Positions 23,816-31,083 of a stretch of DNA of 37,781 nt are shown here, in pieces. The notes under the pieces are model-generated. The model had not been told where the DNA came from. It did no database searches and worked only from the letters and a program-made list of their open reading frames with translations. The DNA comes from a virus. A program made the translations under genes and the position numbers. The stretch spans positions 1 through 37,781 of the IMG/VR virus record IMGVR_UViG_3300046529_000553. One strand, 5' to 3'. How positions within the stretch are numbered: the first letter of the stretch is position 1; the number at the start of each line of letters is the position of its first letter.

Positions 23816-25837
23816 TCAGCCGGCGAGCCGCCGAATCCGAGAGCGTTTCTCAGGCTGTGCCTGTTTGATGATCGGTCCGTCCGGGCGTACCGGCCGCGCC
23901 GCGCTCACGACATCGAGCTCGACCTCCTGCCGCGTCTCTGGAGCAGGCGGCACGAGATCGCTTGGATCGGCCTGCACGGCTTCGACGCGCCGGTTCAACT
24001 TCAGGCCCATATGCATGAGGCCGCAAAGCGCTGCATATCCGTACACCCGAATGTCGAGCGCTTCGTTCGCGCGCCCGGGCGGCAGTTCCCACACACGGAA
24101 CTTCTGCCCATTTGCGAACTTCGTCACCGAGCGCTCCGAGATAAGCTGCGCGAAGTAGTTGATGTCCCGGTCCGTCGGGAAGTGCATATAGCCGGCTGGG
24201 TACGTCAGCGCCCCGTCGTTGTCTTCGGGATCCCGCCGCAACCGCTCGCGTATCACGTCTTTCGCCGCGTTCACGCCGATGATGACCGGCCGGAACGTCG
24301 ATTTCGTTCGCGACGACGGCCGCTTCGTCGGCCAGACAGGTGACCGCGCGCCGCCGCGCGCCGACTCGCCTTTGATCGCCCAGATGCGACGCCCGAGCCG
24401 CGCCTTCGCGAACTCGTACACCTTCTGCGTATGGTGACCACCGGAGTCGATACAGGCGGCGGAGACTGCAAAGCCTCGACCGTCCGCGCGCCGCCAGACT
24501 CGCTTCAAATACTCGTCGACGCGTTTCCACAGCTCCGCGCTTTCGGGGTCGCCCTCAATGACCGCGTGATCTATGGACCAGCTTTCTTCGTTGTGCCCCC
24601 AGCCGATCGTTTCCAGCTCGACTCGATCGTCCTGGACATCACCGCCGACCGTGATCAGACCGACGCCGTCGGGGACTTCCGCATCCCAGACTTCAGTCCG
24701 TGCTGCCAGCCGCCTCTCGCTGAGCGCGCGATCGCCGCGATCTTCGTACGGCTCGCCGAGCACGAGGTTGATGAACGTCTGCCGCGCGAGCGGGTCGTCT
24801 TTCACGCGGAGCCATTCGGCAACAAGATTCGACCAGCACGCGTTCGGAAAAAGGCTGTATCCGGCCCAGATATGAAATCCGGCATGCCCCTTGAATGGCT
24901 TCGTCGCGCGCCACTCGCCGTTCGTCACCATGTCGGCCTTGTCGGCCTCGTGGATAATGCAGCCGTTGTGCCGGCAGACGTAGTAGACGCTTTCCGGAAT
25001 ACCGTTGCCGTGCTCGTCCTTGTCCCACTTCATGCCGTGGGGCGTATCAGGGCCGCCCCATTCGAGCACTTGCCGCTCGCCGCAGTGCGGACACGCGACG
25101 AAGAAGTAGCGCTGATCGCTCTCGCCGAAGCTCTTCTCGATCCGGCTATATCCCTTCACCGTCGGCGTCGAGCCGAGAACGATCTTGCGATTCCAGAACG
25201 TCTCAGACCGCTTCGTGCCGAGCGCGATCTGATCGCCTTCGTTGCCCGCACCGTCGACCGGATAGGCGTCGACCTCGTCGAACATCACGACGCGCGACGT
25301 GATCCGCCGGAAGCCCGCCGGGCTATTCGCGCCGACGAGCGTCAGGCTCGAACCATTGCGGAACGTCTTCGCAAGGATCGTCTGATCGCTGTTCTTCGCC
25401 TTCTGATCGCCCGCGATCGCCGCGAGGACCGGCGTGTCGCGCAGCATCGGCGCGATTTCCGTCTTCGAATAGCTCTCCGCATCCTCGACGCGGGGCTGCA
25501 CGACGAGAACCGGCGAAGGATCCTGGTGGATGAAGAAGCCGACCGCGTGATCCATCAGCTTCGTATAGCCGACTCGGGCCGACTTCATTACGCTGATCTT
25601 CTCGACGCTGGGGTCGGTTACTGCATCCAGCATGCCCCTCTGATAACCGAACGCCCGGAAGCGGCCGGTCTGCGCACTCGTCTCGCGCGACAGAACCGCA
25701 TAACGCTCGGCCCATTCGCTCAACGTCAGCTTGGGCGGCGGCGTCAGGTTCTGGCGAAGCGCCGTCGCGAGGCCCGCCCGCAACGCGTCATAGCCGCGCG
25801 CGTACCGCCTGGTGCTATTTAGGGTTGCCTGCTCCAT
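23816..25837 (-). CDS. Terminase large subunit (lambda gpA family)
   Basis: 673 residues from the ATG at 25837, overlapping the small subunit end by 23 bases; longer upstream reading is rejected. The ATPase has the lambda-type P-loop variant K-S-A-R-V-G-Y-T-K at about 85-93 and Walker B V-V-M-F-D-E-V-D at about 183-190. A Cys-rich stretch (C-P-H-C-G, C-R-H-N-G-C) lies near 265-300, and the nuclease region contains G-G-D-V-Q-D-D-R and C-I-D-S-G-G. It drives DNA into the head and cuts it at cos. Length is close to lambda A (641). Confidence 0.95.
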   Translation of the reverse strand: MEQATLNSTRRYARGYDALRAGLATALRQNLTPPPKLTLSEWAERYAVLSRETSAQTGRFRAFGYQRGMLDAVTDPSVEKISVMKSARVGYTKLMDHAVGFFIHQDPSPVLVVQPRVEDAESYSKTEIAPMLRDTPVLAAIAGDQKAKNSDQTILAKTFRNGSSLTLVGANSPAGFRRITSRVVMFDEVDAYPVDGAGNEGDQIALGTKRSETFWNRKIVLGSTPTVKGYSRIEKSFGESDQRYFFVACPHCGERQVLEWGGPDTPHGMKWDKDEHGNGIPESVYYVCRHNGCIIHEADKADMVTNGEWRATKPFKGHAGFHIWAGYSLFPNACWSNLVAEWLRVKDDPLARQTFINLVLGEPYEDRGDRALSERRLAARTEVWDAEVPDGVGLITVGGDVQDDRVELETIGWGHNEESWSIDHAVIEGDPESAELWKRVDEYLKRVWRRADGRGFAVSAACIDSGGHHTQKVYEFAKARLGRRIWAIKGESARGGARSPVWPTKRPSSRTKSTFRPVIIGVNAAKDVIRERLRRDPEDNDGALTYPAGYMHFPTDRDINYFAQLISERSVTKFANGQKFRVWELPPGRANEALDIRVYGYAALCGLMHMGLKLNRRVEAVQADPSDLVPPAPETRQEVELDVVSAARPVRPDGPIIKQAQPEKRSRIRRLAG

Positions 25838-26393
25838 CGCGAGTGAGTTCTTCGAGTGCTTCTGTGATGACCTCCTGCAACATGTCCTGCAACTCGGCAG
25901 GCGTCTTGCACCGATGGAGACGCGGAGCCTGTTCCGCGGGAATTGACAGCAGGCGGGTTCGGACCTTGGCGTATTCGGTGCCGACTGCTTTCGCCACTTC
26001 GGCAACGTCGATAACCAGACCGGAGTCGCGGTCGTATTCGAGCTGAGCCTTCAGCCCGAGATAGTTCTCTTTGAAACAGCGCGCCGCGTCGAAGTCGAGC
26101 AGCTCGACGTTGCCCGAGAGAATCCGGTCCGCGACGTCAGCGGCGTCCTCTCGCGCGCCGAGCGTTACCTCGCTCGCTGCCTGGGTAACAGTTTTGCGTT
26201 TGTTACCCTGAGGCGGGGGGGTAACAGTTTGGGTAACAGCCGGCGTGCCGTCACGCCGGTACTTTTTCAGCAGCGCGTTCGACGCGTCGACATCGACCTC
26301 ATCGCCCGCAAACACAAGCCAGCCACGCTCCTTCCACTTCGTGACCGTCTTCCGGCTGACGTTGTGGAGAACCGCAAACTCGCTCTGTTTCAT
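25815..26393 (-). CDS. Terminase small subunit (Nu1-like)
   Basis: 192 residues. The N-terminal 45 residues form a winged helix-turn-helix (S-E-F-A-V-L-H-N-V-S-R-K-T-V-T-K-W) that would bind cos DNA. A linker rich in T-V-T-Q and Pro follows, then a helical region with F-K-E-N-Y-L-G-L-K-A-Q-L that would join the large subunit. This organisation matches Nu1-like proteins. It overlaps the large subunit gene. The DNA encoding the linker contains several GTTACC words, treated separately. Confidence 0.85.
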   Translation of the reverse strand: MKQSEFAVLHNVSRKTVTKWKERGWLVFAGDEVDVDASNALLKKYRRDGTPAVTQTVTPPPQGNKRKTVTQAASEVTLGAREDAADVADRILSGNVELLDFDAARCFKENYLGLKAQLEYDRDSGLVIDVAEVAKAVGTEYAKVRTRLLSIPAEQAPRLHRCKTPAELQDMLQEVITEALEELTRDGAGNPK

Positions 26394-26417
26394 CGCCCGA
26401 ATCTGTTACCTGTTACC
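26164..26417. repeat. Seven GTTACC/GGTAAC words clustered at the small terminase gene
   Basis: Copies at 26164, 26184, 26202, 26220, 26232, 26405 and 26412 (either orientation) within 254 bases; several extend to GGGTAACAG or CTGTTACCC. Five are in the Nu1-like gene and two just upstream of its start. In lambda the small subunit binds repeated R sites close to its own gene (cosB), so these are candidate terminase binding sites. No cut site is identified. The intergenic stretch 26394-26583 also has pyrimidine-rich sequence but no gene. Confidence 0.5.
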
Positions 26418-26583
26418 CAAATTTGAAAAGTTTGTGCCTAGAAAAAGATCGCACGCGCGCAGTGCCCGCGAAGCAGAAGGGCGGAGAGGGACCCGCTTGT
26501 AAACCCTACCTGCCACCTCTCCAAATCGACCACCCCCGCCCTCCTTTCGCGCACCTTTTACAACCACCCCAGCGCCCCGCGGC

Positions 26584-26793
26584 TCAGTAGTTGCCGTCAG
26601 CGAGGATGCGAACGCTGGGTTGGTCTACGTCGATAGCAGTAGCCTCGTGCACCTCTGCGTCACCGGGAAGGCCGCGAGCGCGCAATGCGACATTGAGCAG
26701 GTGCTCGGCAGCCGCAGCACAATCTGCGACAACGACCGCTGCGACGCCTACAGGCCAAACACCGGTGAAATCGGTGCACGTGTAAATCTTCAT
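26584..26793 (-). CDS. Small unknown phage protein
   Basis: 69 residues from the ATG at 26793. It opens M-K-I-Y-T-C-T-D-F-T-G-V-W-P-V-G, an unusual pattern I associate with small phage proteins of unknown role, followed by A-A-V-V-V-A and a helix (A-A-E-H-L-L-N-V-A-L). A compact alpha/beta fold is likely. It is encoded between a structural-type gene and the terminase region and overlaps nothing. No function proposed. Confidence 0.6.
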   Translation of the reverse strand: MKIYTCTDFTGVWPVGVAAVVVADCAAAAEHLLNVALRARGLPGDAEVHEATAIDVDQPSVRILADGNY

Positions 26794-26801
26794 GGCACGG
26801 C

Positions 26802-27053
26802 TCACTTGTGGTTTGCGTTGCCCTCGATCTCCACATCGAAGTCGATGATGCTTAGCTTCAACACTGGTACACCGTATCCGTCCTGTTCGATAGCCATCGC
26901 TGTGACACCTGCAATCACGGTTCCGTCTGGCAGTTCAATGCGCGCCGGCTTGAGGCCGATGCTGTCAGCGGCGTTCCTAACGACGCGCAAAGCGATGCGC
27001 GCCCCAGTCCGTGAGTTTCCCTTCGGGCCTGGCGGTGGTGGCAGTCGATCCAT
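26802..27053 (-). CDS. Small unknown protein
   Basis: 83 residues from the ATG at 27053 (GAGATGAA upstream). The long Arg-rich reading before it overlaps the preceding gene and is rejected. Pro-rich start (LPPPPGPKG), then A-R-I-E-L-P-D-G-T-V-I-A-G-V-T, V-P-V-L-K-L-S-I-I-D-F-D-V-E-I. This looks like a small beta-rich fold. Lies 7 bases after the next gene upstream. Not recognised. Confidence 0.55.
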   Translation of the reverse strand: MDRLPPPPGPKGNSRTGARIALRVVRNAADSIGLKPARIELPDGTVIAGVTAMAIEQDGYGVPVLKLSIIDFDVEIEGNANHK

Positions 27054-27060
27054 TCGTCTT

Positions 27061-27747
27061 TCATCTCGCCGTCGCGAGCGCCTTTGCAAACGCCGCGGCA
27101 AACTCGGCGCGATATGTGGATGCGACCACTTCCCGGCCGCGCTTTCCGAAGTCGAGATGCTGCTTGACCGGTTGCGCATCGCCGAAGCGGATCAGCAGCT
27201 TCAAATGACTCGTCTTGTTCGCGCCACGCAGCGCGACGCCACGCTTCCCGCTGCGCTTGATCGCCTTGACATCGGTCGGGCGCTGCCACACACCGCCGAT
27301 TGACTCGCCGCTCGCTGTCTTGATCGATCCAACGAAAATGTCCGGCCGCCCTTCCAGACGCTTAAGCGCGGATGGGCTGAAGTTGCCGTACTGGTTGAGC
27401 AGCGCCATGTCCTTCGGATTCAGCCACGTCTTGCCAGAGCCGATGAGCTTATGCGTGCCACCAAACTCATACGGCGCGAGATACGCGGCCGCGATGTCCT
27501 TCACGAACACCGTCGCTTCTTGCGTGTTCTTGCGCGCGGCCTTAACGCCAATCGAGTTGACTGTGAATGGCGTCGGCCGGTCAAACACTTGAGGAAGGGC
27601 CGCTTTCTCGGCGGCCTGAACGCGTTTTGCGACTGCCGTCAGCGCCTGTGCAGACGCGAACGGCAGTTGCTTGCGTTCGAAATCGTTGAGCCTCCGCGTC
27701 AGCGCGTCGAGATCCGACTGGACACTGATGCGGATGGGGCTCTGCAT
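27061..27747 (-). CDS. Unknown protein, possibly minor tail or head-completion type
   Basis: 228 residues. A helical start (L-D-A-L-T-R-R-L-N-D-F-E-R-K-Q-L-P-F-A) leads to F-D-R-P-T-P-F-T-V-N-S-I at about 55-66, then E-F-G-G-T-H-K-L near 94-101. I associate the F-D-R-P-T-P-F-T pattern with phage structural proteins of uncertain role. Position before the terminase is unusual for a tail gene. Its ATG overlaps the upstream stop (TAATG). Confidence 0.5.
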   Translation of the reverse strand: MQSPIRISVQSDLDALTRRLNDFERKQLPFASAQALTAVAKRVQAAEKAALPQVFDRPTPFTVNSIGVKAARKNTQEATVFVKDIAAAYLAPYEFGGTHKLIGSGKTWLNPKDMALLNQYGNFSPSALKRLEGRPDIFVGSIKTASGESIGGVWQRPTDVKAIKRSGKRGVALRGANKTSHLKLLIRFGDAQPVKQHLDFGKRGREVVASTYRAEFAAAFAKALATAR

Positions 27748-28382
27748 TACTCGCCGTCCTTGATGGTCGGGTGATTCTTCAGATCGGCCAGCCGTTGGAT
27801 CAGGCGCTGGTATTCGTGCACGGCGCTATTGCCGATCATTCTCACCAGCGCTTCGATCTCGCCGATGATCGTCAGCGGGTGCTCATCCGAGCCAGACCCA
27901 TTCGGGCCAGCAGAAAGTGCCGTCTCCGACTCCCCCGCTTCGGCACTGCCAGCCTCCGCATCAGCGGCGCCACCAGCGTCCAAAGGGACGGCATCCGACG
28001 ACACGCTTGCCGGCGCTTGCGCATCGAGGTTCGGAGCGGCCGGCGTCGGATTCAGATCTGTAGCGCCCGCGCCGCCCGGATCTGCTTGTGCGTCAGAAAT
28101 CACCGCCGGCGAAACGTCGACAGAACTCGCGCCGGAGCCGTTTCCCTGCTCACCTGCCGTATCCGAGCCGGTCGCAGACACAGCCGGGTCCAGCGCAGCC
28201 AGGGCATCGCCAGCCGTCGGCGCGGCTGACGAGGTTTGCTCCCCCACATTCGCGCTCGGGTCGACGCCCGCACCGTTGGCGATCAGGTCGGGAATCTCGT
28301 CGCGCGTGATCTCGCGGATCGGCGCGACCGCCGCCTCGTCGTTGTCAAAGATGACGTTGGTGTCCGGATTGAACTTGAGCAT
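27747..28382 (-). CDS. Low-complexity unknown protein, first gene of the late operon
   Basis: 211 residues; GGAGG precedes the ATG. Residues 1-40 are ordinary (F-N-P-D-T-N-V-I-F-D-N-D), 40-165 are almost only Ala, Gly, Ser, Asp and Pro and probably disordered, and the last 45 are helical (I-I-G-E-I-E-A-L-V-R-M-I). It is the first gene after the pR'/tR'-like site. The disordered middle resembles linker or scaffold-like proteins. No family recognised. Confidence 0.55.
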   Translation of the reverse strand: MLKFNPDTNVIFDNDEAAVAPIREITRDEIPDLIANGAGVDPSANVGEQTSSAAPTAGDALAALDPAVSATGSDTAGEQGNGSGASSVDVSPAVISDAQADPGGAGATDLNPTPAAPNLDAQAPASVSSDAVPLDAGGAADAEAGSAEAGESETALSAGPNGSGSDEHPLTIIGEIEALVRMIGNSAVHEYQRLIQRLADLKNHPTIKDGE

Positions 28383-28393
28383 AGCAACCTCCG

Positions 28394-28425
28394 AAAAGAA
28401 AACGCCCCGGCACAGGCCGAGGCGT
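28394..28425 (-). terminator. Second terminator of the tR'-like pair
   Basis: On the minus strand GACGCCTCGG pairs with CCGGGGCG around CCTGTG, one mismatch, then TTTTCTTTT. It is 12 bases before the first late gene. Confidence 0.7.
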
Positions 28426-28480
28426 CAAATCAGGGCAGTTGCCCCGCCGAGGAGACACGCATGAACGTGTTCGAGAAAGC

Positions 28481-28506
28481 AAAAAGCCCGCTCAGCGGCG
28501 GGCTTT
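28481..28506 (-). terminator. First terminator of the tR'-like pair (possibly bidirectional)
   Basis: AAAGCCCGC (28506-28498 on the minus strand, as its complement) pairs with GCGGGCTTT around a 6-base loop, followed by TTTTT on the minus strand. It lies about 70-90 bases downstream of the late promoter candidate. Confidence 0.8.
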
Positions 28507-28579
28507 CTCTACCGACGACTTCGCCTCCCAGTCGGGAAGCGAAAGCTCACGCGCGAGGCGGATTCGGTAATCTGGCGCG

Positions 28580-28608
28580 ATTATAGGACGGTTGCTTCTG
28601 GTTTACAA
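28580..28608 (-). promoter_or_regulatory. Candidate late promoter pR' (TTGTAA-N17-TATAAT)
   Basis: On the minus strand, a perfect -10 TATAAT (28585-28580) has TTGTAA exactly 17 bases upstream (28608-28603). The -10 includes the stop codon of the Q-like gene. Transcription would start near 28573 and meet the terminator at 28506-28481 after fewer than 100 bases, the lambda pR'/tR' arrangement. Confidence 0.65.
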
Positions 28609-29009
28609 CCTGTCTTTCGCAAGTTCTTCATGAATGCTCGTGCATGGATTTTCGAGATGTGTTGCCGGAGCGAAGACTCGGCTTCGGCCAGCACGATTTC
28701 GAACTGCCGCCCGCGCAACACGGCCTTGTGTTGCTTACGCATGCGCGTCTGCACCTGCTCCGGCGACATTCTCCAAACGTAGGTGTATTTCAAAACCCAC
28801 TTGTGCACATGGTTCGGCATCGTCGACCAAGCCGCCTCAACGAGCCACCCGTCCTTCTCGACGGGCGTCACACCGTGAGGCGCCTCCTTCGCATCGCGCA
28901 ATGCGACATAGAGCTGCGCCCACTGCGCGCACACTCCGGATTGGAACTTGGGCATGCGCACCGTCATGCCCCAGTTATCGAACCGCGCCTCGTTCGTCTC
29001 GAACTTCAT
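28581..29009 (-). CDS. Candidate late gene regulator (Q-like by position)
   Basis: 142 residues. Motifs include R-F-D-N-W-G near the start, W-A-Q-L-Y-V-A-L, G-W-L-V-E-A-A-W-S-T-M-P-N-H at about 54-67 and V-L-K-Y-T-Y-V-W-R-M-S near 72-82. The last parts resemble the small helical antiterminator or DUF1133-type proteins seen at the end of phage early operons. Position is the main evidence: it is the last early gene, its stop lies in a late promoter and two terminators follow. A non-regulatory role cannot be excluded. ATG overlaps the preceding stop (ATGA). Confidence 0.55.
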   Translation of the reverse strand: MKFETNEARFDNWGMTVRMPKFQSGVCAQWAQLYVALRDAKEAPHGVTPVEKDGWLVEAAWSTMPNHVHKWVLKYTYVWRMSPEQVQTRMRKQHKAVLRGRQFEIVLAEAESSLRQHISKIHARAFMKNLRKTGCKPEATVL

Positions 29010-29203
29010 TCAACCTCCGCCTCGTATTTATTGCATCGGCGCATCTCGACCCAATCGAGTGACGCTTTCTGATTTCCTCTGCTGCAAACGTACTTCCGCG
29101 TCCCGCCCCAACGAGACAGCACGAGTTGAACGCATCCCAAGCAAGTGCCGTCTTGCTTGCGCTCAAGCACGATGGCCGGGTCCAAGAACTCGAACCGCCT
29201 CAC
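29006..29203 (-). CDS. Small Cys-rich protein, zinc-binding candidate
   Basis: 65 residues from a GTG at 29203 that overlaps the preceding stop (GTGA), chosen over a longer reading from 29242. It begins R-R-F-E-F-L-D-P-A-I-V-L-E-R-K-Q-D-G-T-C and contains C-L-G-C, then a later Cys at Y-V-C-S and another at M-R-R-C, so four cysteines could bind one zinc. No family recognised. It is coupled to both neighbours by four-base overlaps. Confidence 0.6.
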   Translation of the reverse strand: MRRFEFLDPAIVLERKQDGTCLGCVQLVLSRWGGTRKYVCSRGNQKASLDWVEMRRCNKYEAEVE

Positions 29204-29448
29204 ATCGCCACCATGAAGCTGATGCCCCAGTTCATCAGCCACGCGACGAAGCTGTTGCGCAGATCGGCGCTGCGCGGGAACGGAAACTCGATTTCGAGCG
29301 ATTCGGCCTCGCTCTCAATCTGGCCGGCGAACGGGCAACCGTCGAAGGCGATGACCTTGGCGCCCGTCACCCCATCGACGTGCTGCCTGCTAGTGTCGAT
29401 CAGGCTCTGCGGCACGTCAGCGTATTGGATATAGGCGTGCGCGCTCAC
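29200..29448 (-). CDS. Small unknown early protein
   Basis: 82 residues from a GTG at 29448 with GGGTGA upstream, overlapping the preceding stop. It reads A-Y-I-Q-Y-A-D-V-P-Q, then V-D-G-V-T-G-A-K-V-I-A-F-D-G-C-P-F-A-G-Q and ends in F-P-R-S-A-D-type sequence and a hydrophobic tail (W-L-M-N-W-G-I-S-F-M-V-A-M). The latter could be a membrane segment. Not recognised. Confidence 0.55.
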   Translation of the reverse strand: MSAHAYIQYADVPQSLIDTSRQHVDGVTGAKVIAFDGCPFAGQIESEAESLEIEFPFPRSADLRNSFVAWLMNWGISFMVAM

Positions 29449-29573
29449 TGGCTCACCCCCGTGCGCGAATACGCGGCGATAGCGAGAACCGACAGAGCGG
29501 TCCACATGAACACGAAGACGATGCCGGCGGCGTCCGCGTTTGGCTGCGCCGCGAGAGAAGCGGCGGCAATCAT
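29445..29573 (-). CDS. Small single-pass membrane protein
   Basis: 42 residues from the ATG at 29573 (AAGGTGA site). After a short polar start (MIAAASLAAQPNADA) comes one membrane segment, residues about 16-35 (GIVFVFMWTALSVLAIAAYS). The ATG overlaps the tiny gene upstream (ATGA) and the stop overlaps the next gene (GTGA). Function unknown. Confidence 0.6.
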   Translation of the reverse strand: MIAAASLAAQPNADAAGIVFVFMWTALSVLAIAAYSRTGVSQ

Positions 29574-29674
29574 CGCGTCACCTTTTGCGATTGCGCCGGG
29601 ATCGCCCAGTCTTTGCGCTTGATGCCGAGCGCCACCCACAGCGCGTCGAAGTTTTCCGGAATCGTCGTGTTCAT
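29570..29674 (-). CDS. Tiny 34-residue protein
   Basis: 34 codons starting with ATG at 29674, with GGAGA 7 bases upstream. Sequence begins MNTTIPENFDALWVALG and ends K-V-T-R. The stop overlaps the next ATG as ATGA. The ribosome site and overlap support translation, though the function is unknown. It starts 2 bases before the end of the gene upstream. Confidence 0.6.
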   Translation of the reverse strand: MNTTIPENFDALWVALGIKRKDWAIPAQSQKVTR

Positions 29675-29676
29675 GC

Positions 29677-30015
29677 TCAATCTCCCACTTCCATCTCGTT
29701 TAATCCGCTCTCAAGGAACGGGGCCAAAGTCTTTTTGTTTTCGTCGATATACGCTCGGGTGCGATACACGCCCGGCTTGTCTTTCACCCACGCGTCATCC
29801 CAGATCGGGATACCGTTTCGGCGATCCTCCGGAATCCACGCGTCCACCACCACGAATGGTCTGTCTGCGCTCTGCAACTTCGGCAGCGCCACGCGATAAG
29901 CCCTCGTCTCGAACTGCGTCGTCAGCCGAAAGGGCTCCAGTAGATACCGCCTCCCGTTCCTGCCGCGAGGCGTGCGCCATCGCGTATCCGTCGGCACTCG
30001 AATCAAAACCTGCAC
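29677..30015 (-). CDS. Unknown early protein overprinted by the HNH gene
   Basis: 112 residues from a GTG at 30015 with a strong GGAGGAAGAAA site. Features include W-R-T-P-R-G-R-N-G-R-R-Y-L near the start, F-V-V-V-D-A-W-I-P-E-D-R-R-N at about 54-67 and W-V-K-D-K-P-G-V-Y-R-T-R-A-Y near 76-89. Rich in Arg, Trp and Asp, it could bind nucleic acid. The C-terminal part of the HNH gene overlaps it for 221 bases in another frame. Not assigned to a family. Confidence 0.6.
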   Translation of the reverse strand: MQVLIRVPTDTRWRTPRGRNGRRYLLEPFRLTTQFETRAYRVALPKLQSADRPFVVVDAWIPEDRRNGIPIWDDAWVKDKPGVYRTRAYIDENKKTLAPFLESGLNEMEVGD

Positions 30016-30649
30016 TTTCTTCCTCCTTCACGTACTTAAATCTGCAACTCCAGCCGGTGCGCGGAGGGTAATAACGCCCGCTATGCACGCCTCCGTTACA
30101 ACCTCGCACCACCACCGACGGATGAACACCAAGCGAGCGCGCCGCAACCACGCTCGACTCGTACTCAATTCCATCGACGACCCAAAATTTGGAGACTCGC
30201 TTATTGATCTGATTGGCAGACGGCGTTACCCACTTGCAATTGCCTGGGCCGTAGCCAAGATCGTTGTTCAGTCGCTCGATCCACGCCCCTTCCGGTCGCG
30301 GACCCATATCGGCGATGAATTCATCGAAGGTCGCCCACAGGACACGAATTCCGCGTGCACCGTAGTTCTTGAAGTGCTCGTTGCTGGGGTTGCCGCATCG
30401 CGTCTTCATGTTCTGGTAAATCTTGTATTCGGACGTCCTCGATGCTCCATGCCTGAGATTCGAGACCCTGTTCTGCTGTCGGCGCAGACATCCACATGAC
30501 TTCGCGCGTCCATTGAGCAATGCTCCACGTTGCGGCGTCACCACCTTCCCGCATATGCAAAGACATTCCGCCTTCGGATTCTTGGAGTCAGGAATCAGCC
30601 GAAGAACGGTCAGCCGATGAAAGACATCTCCCACAAACACCTTTCTCAT
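29795..30649 (-). CDS. HNH-type homing endonuclease with read-through tail
   Basis: 284 residues from the ATG at 30649 (AGGAG site). An N-terminal Cys-rich ribbon (C-L-C-I-C-G and S-C-G-C-L) leads to M-K-T-R-C-G-N-P, then N-Y-G-A-R-G-I-R-V and M-G-P-R-P, followed by the catalytic-type region W-I-E-R-L-N-N-D and G-P-G-N-C-K-W-V-T. This order is typical of free-standing phage HNH endonucleases of the N-Y-G-G-R-G-I type. The last ~73 residues run out of frame through the start and body of the next gene and look random, so the natural end of the protein has probably been lost by insertion or mutation. Confidence 0.75.
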   Translation of the reverse strand: MRKVFVGDVFHRLTVLRLIPDSKNPKAECLCICGKVVTPQRGALLNGRAKSCGCLRRQQNRVSNLRHGASRTSEYKIYQNMKTRCGNPSNEHFKNYGARGIRVLWATFDEFIADMGPRPEGAWIERLNNDLGYGPGNCKWVTPSANQINKRVSKFWVVDGIEYESSVVAARSLGVHPSVVVRGCNGGVHSGRYYPPRTGWSCRFKYVKEEESAGFDSSADGYAMAHASRQEREAVSTGALSADDAVRDEGLSRGAAEVAERRQTIRGGGRVDSGGSPKRYPDLG

Positions 30650-31083
30650 CAAGAGAACTCCTCGTGACCGATTTCGTTTAGGACCTGCGCCAATAGCGCC
30701 TCCTCTGTTCCGAACTTCCACTGCCAGATCTCAGGGCCGGCGTGGAACGCAACCCCGTAGCCACCTAACCTGTGGTGCATAGGGCAAAGCGGAATCGTGT
30801 CGAGATTGCCGCTTCGCTGGCCGCCGCCGGCGAGAAAGCGCACGTGATGCACTTCCGCCGGGCTTTCTCCGAATCGGAGATTCCGGCAGACGACGCAGCA
30901 CAGGCCGGCAACGATCCCCATGTGCTCTCGCTCAGCTTTCGGCGCGCGAGGCTTTGCGCGCTTCTTCAATTCCGCGCGACGCAGCGACGTCGCGCGATCC
31001 GCCGTGTTCGTGAACGGCGACTTGCGTTTGAAGCCGCTCGACTTGAGCGGCGTCCTACGCTGAATCGGCGCCGAACGCTTCAC
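30649..31083 (-). CDS. Ref-like HNH nuclease
   Basis: 144 residues from a GTG at 31083 (GGAGG site) overlapping the preceding stop; longer Arg/Gly-rich reading is rejected. The N-terminus is very basic (K-R-S-A-P-I-Q-R-R-T-P-L-K). Then come C-C-V-V-C-R, V-H-H-V-R-F, I-P-L-C-P-M-H-H-R and G-Y-G-V-A-F-H-A-G, the zinc-binding and His-metal motifs of the P1 Ref family, RecA-dependent nucleases. The C-terminus with F-G-T-E-E-A-L-L fits too. It may process phage DNA in recombination. The closely linked HNH intruder is a different protein. Confidence 0.8.
   Translation of the reverse strand: MKRSAPIQRRTPLKSSGFKRKSPFTNTADRATSLRRAELKKRAKPRAPKAEREHMGIVAGLCCVVCRNLRFGESPAEVHHVRFLAGGGQRSGNLDTIPLCPMHHRLGGYGVAFHAGPEIWQWKFGTEEALLAQVLNEIGHEEFS

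Noticed and set aside
24431-25822. 463-residue plus-strand frame opposite the large terminase
   Set aside because: Antisense shadow of a clear gene; no recognised motif.
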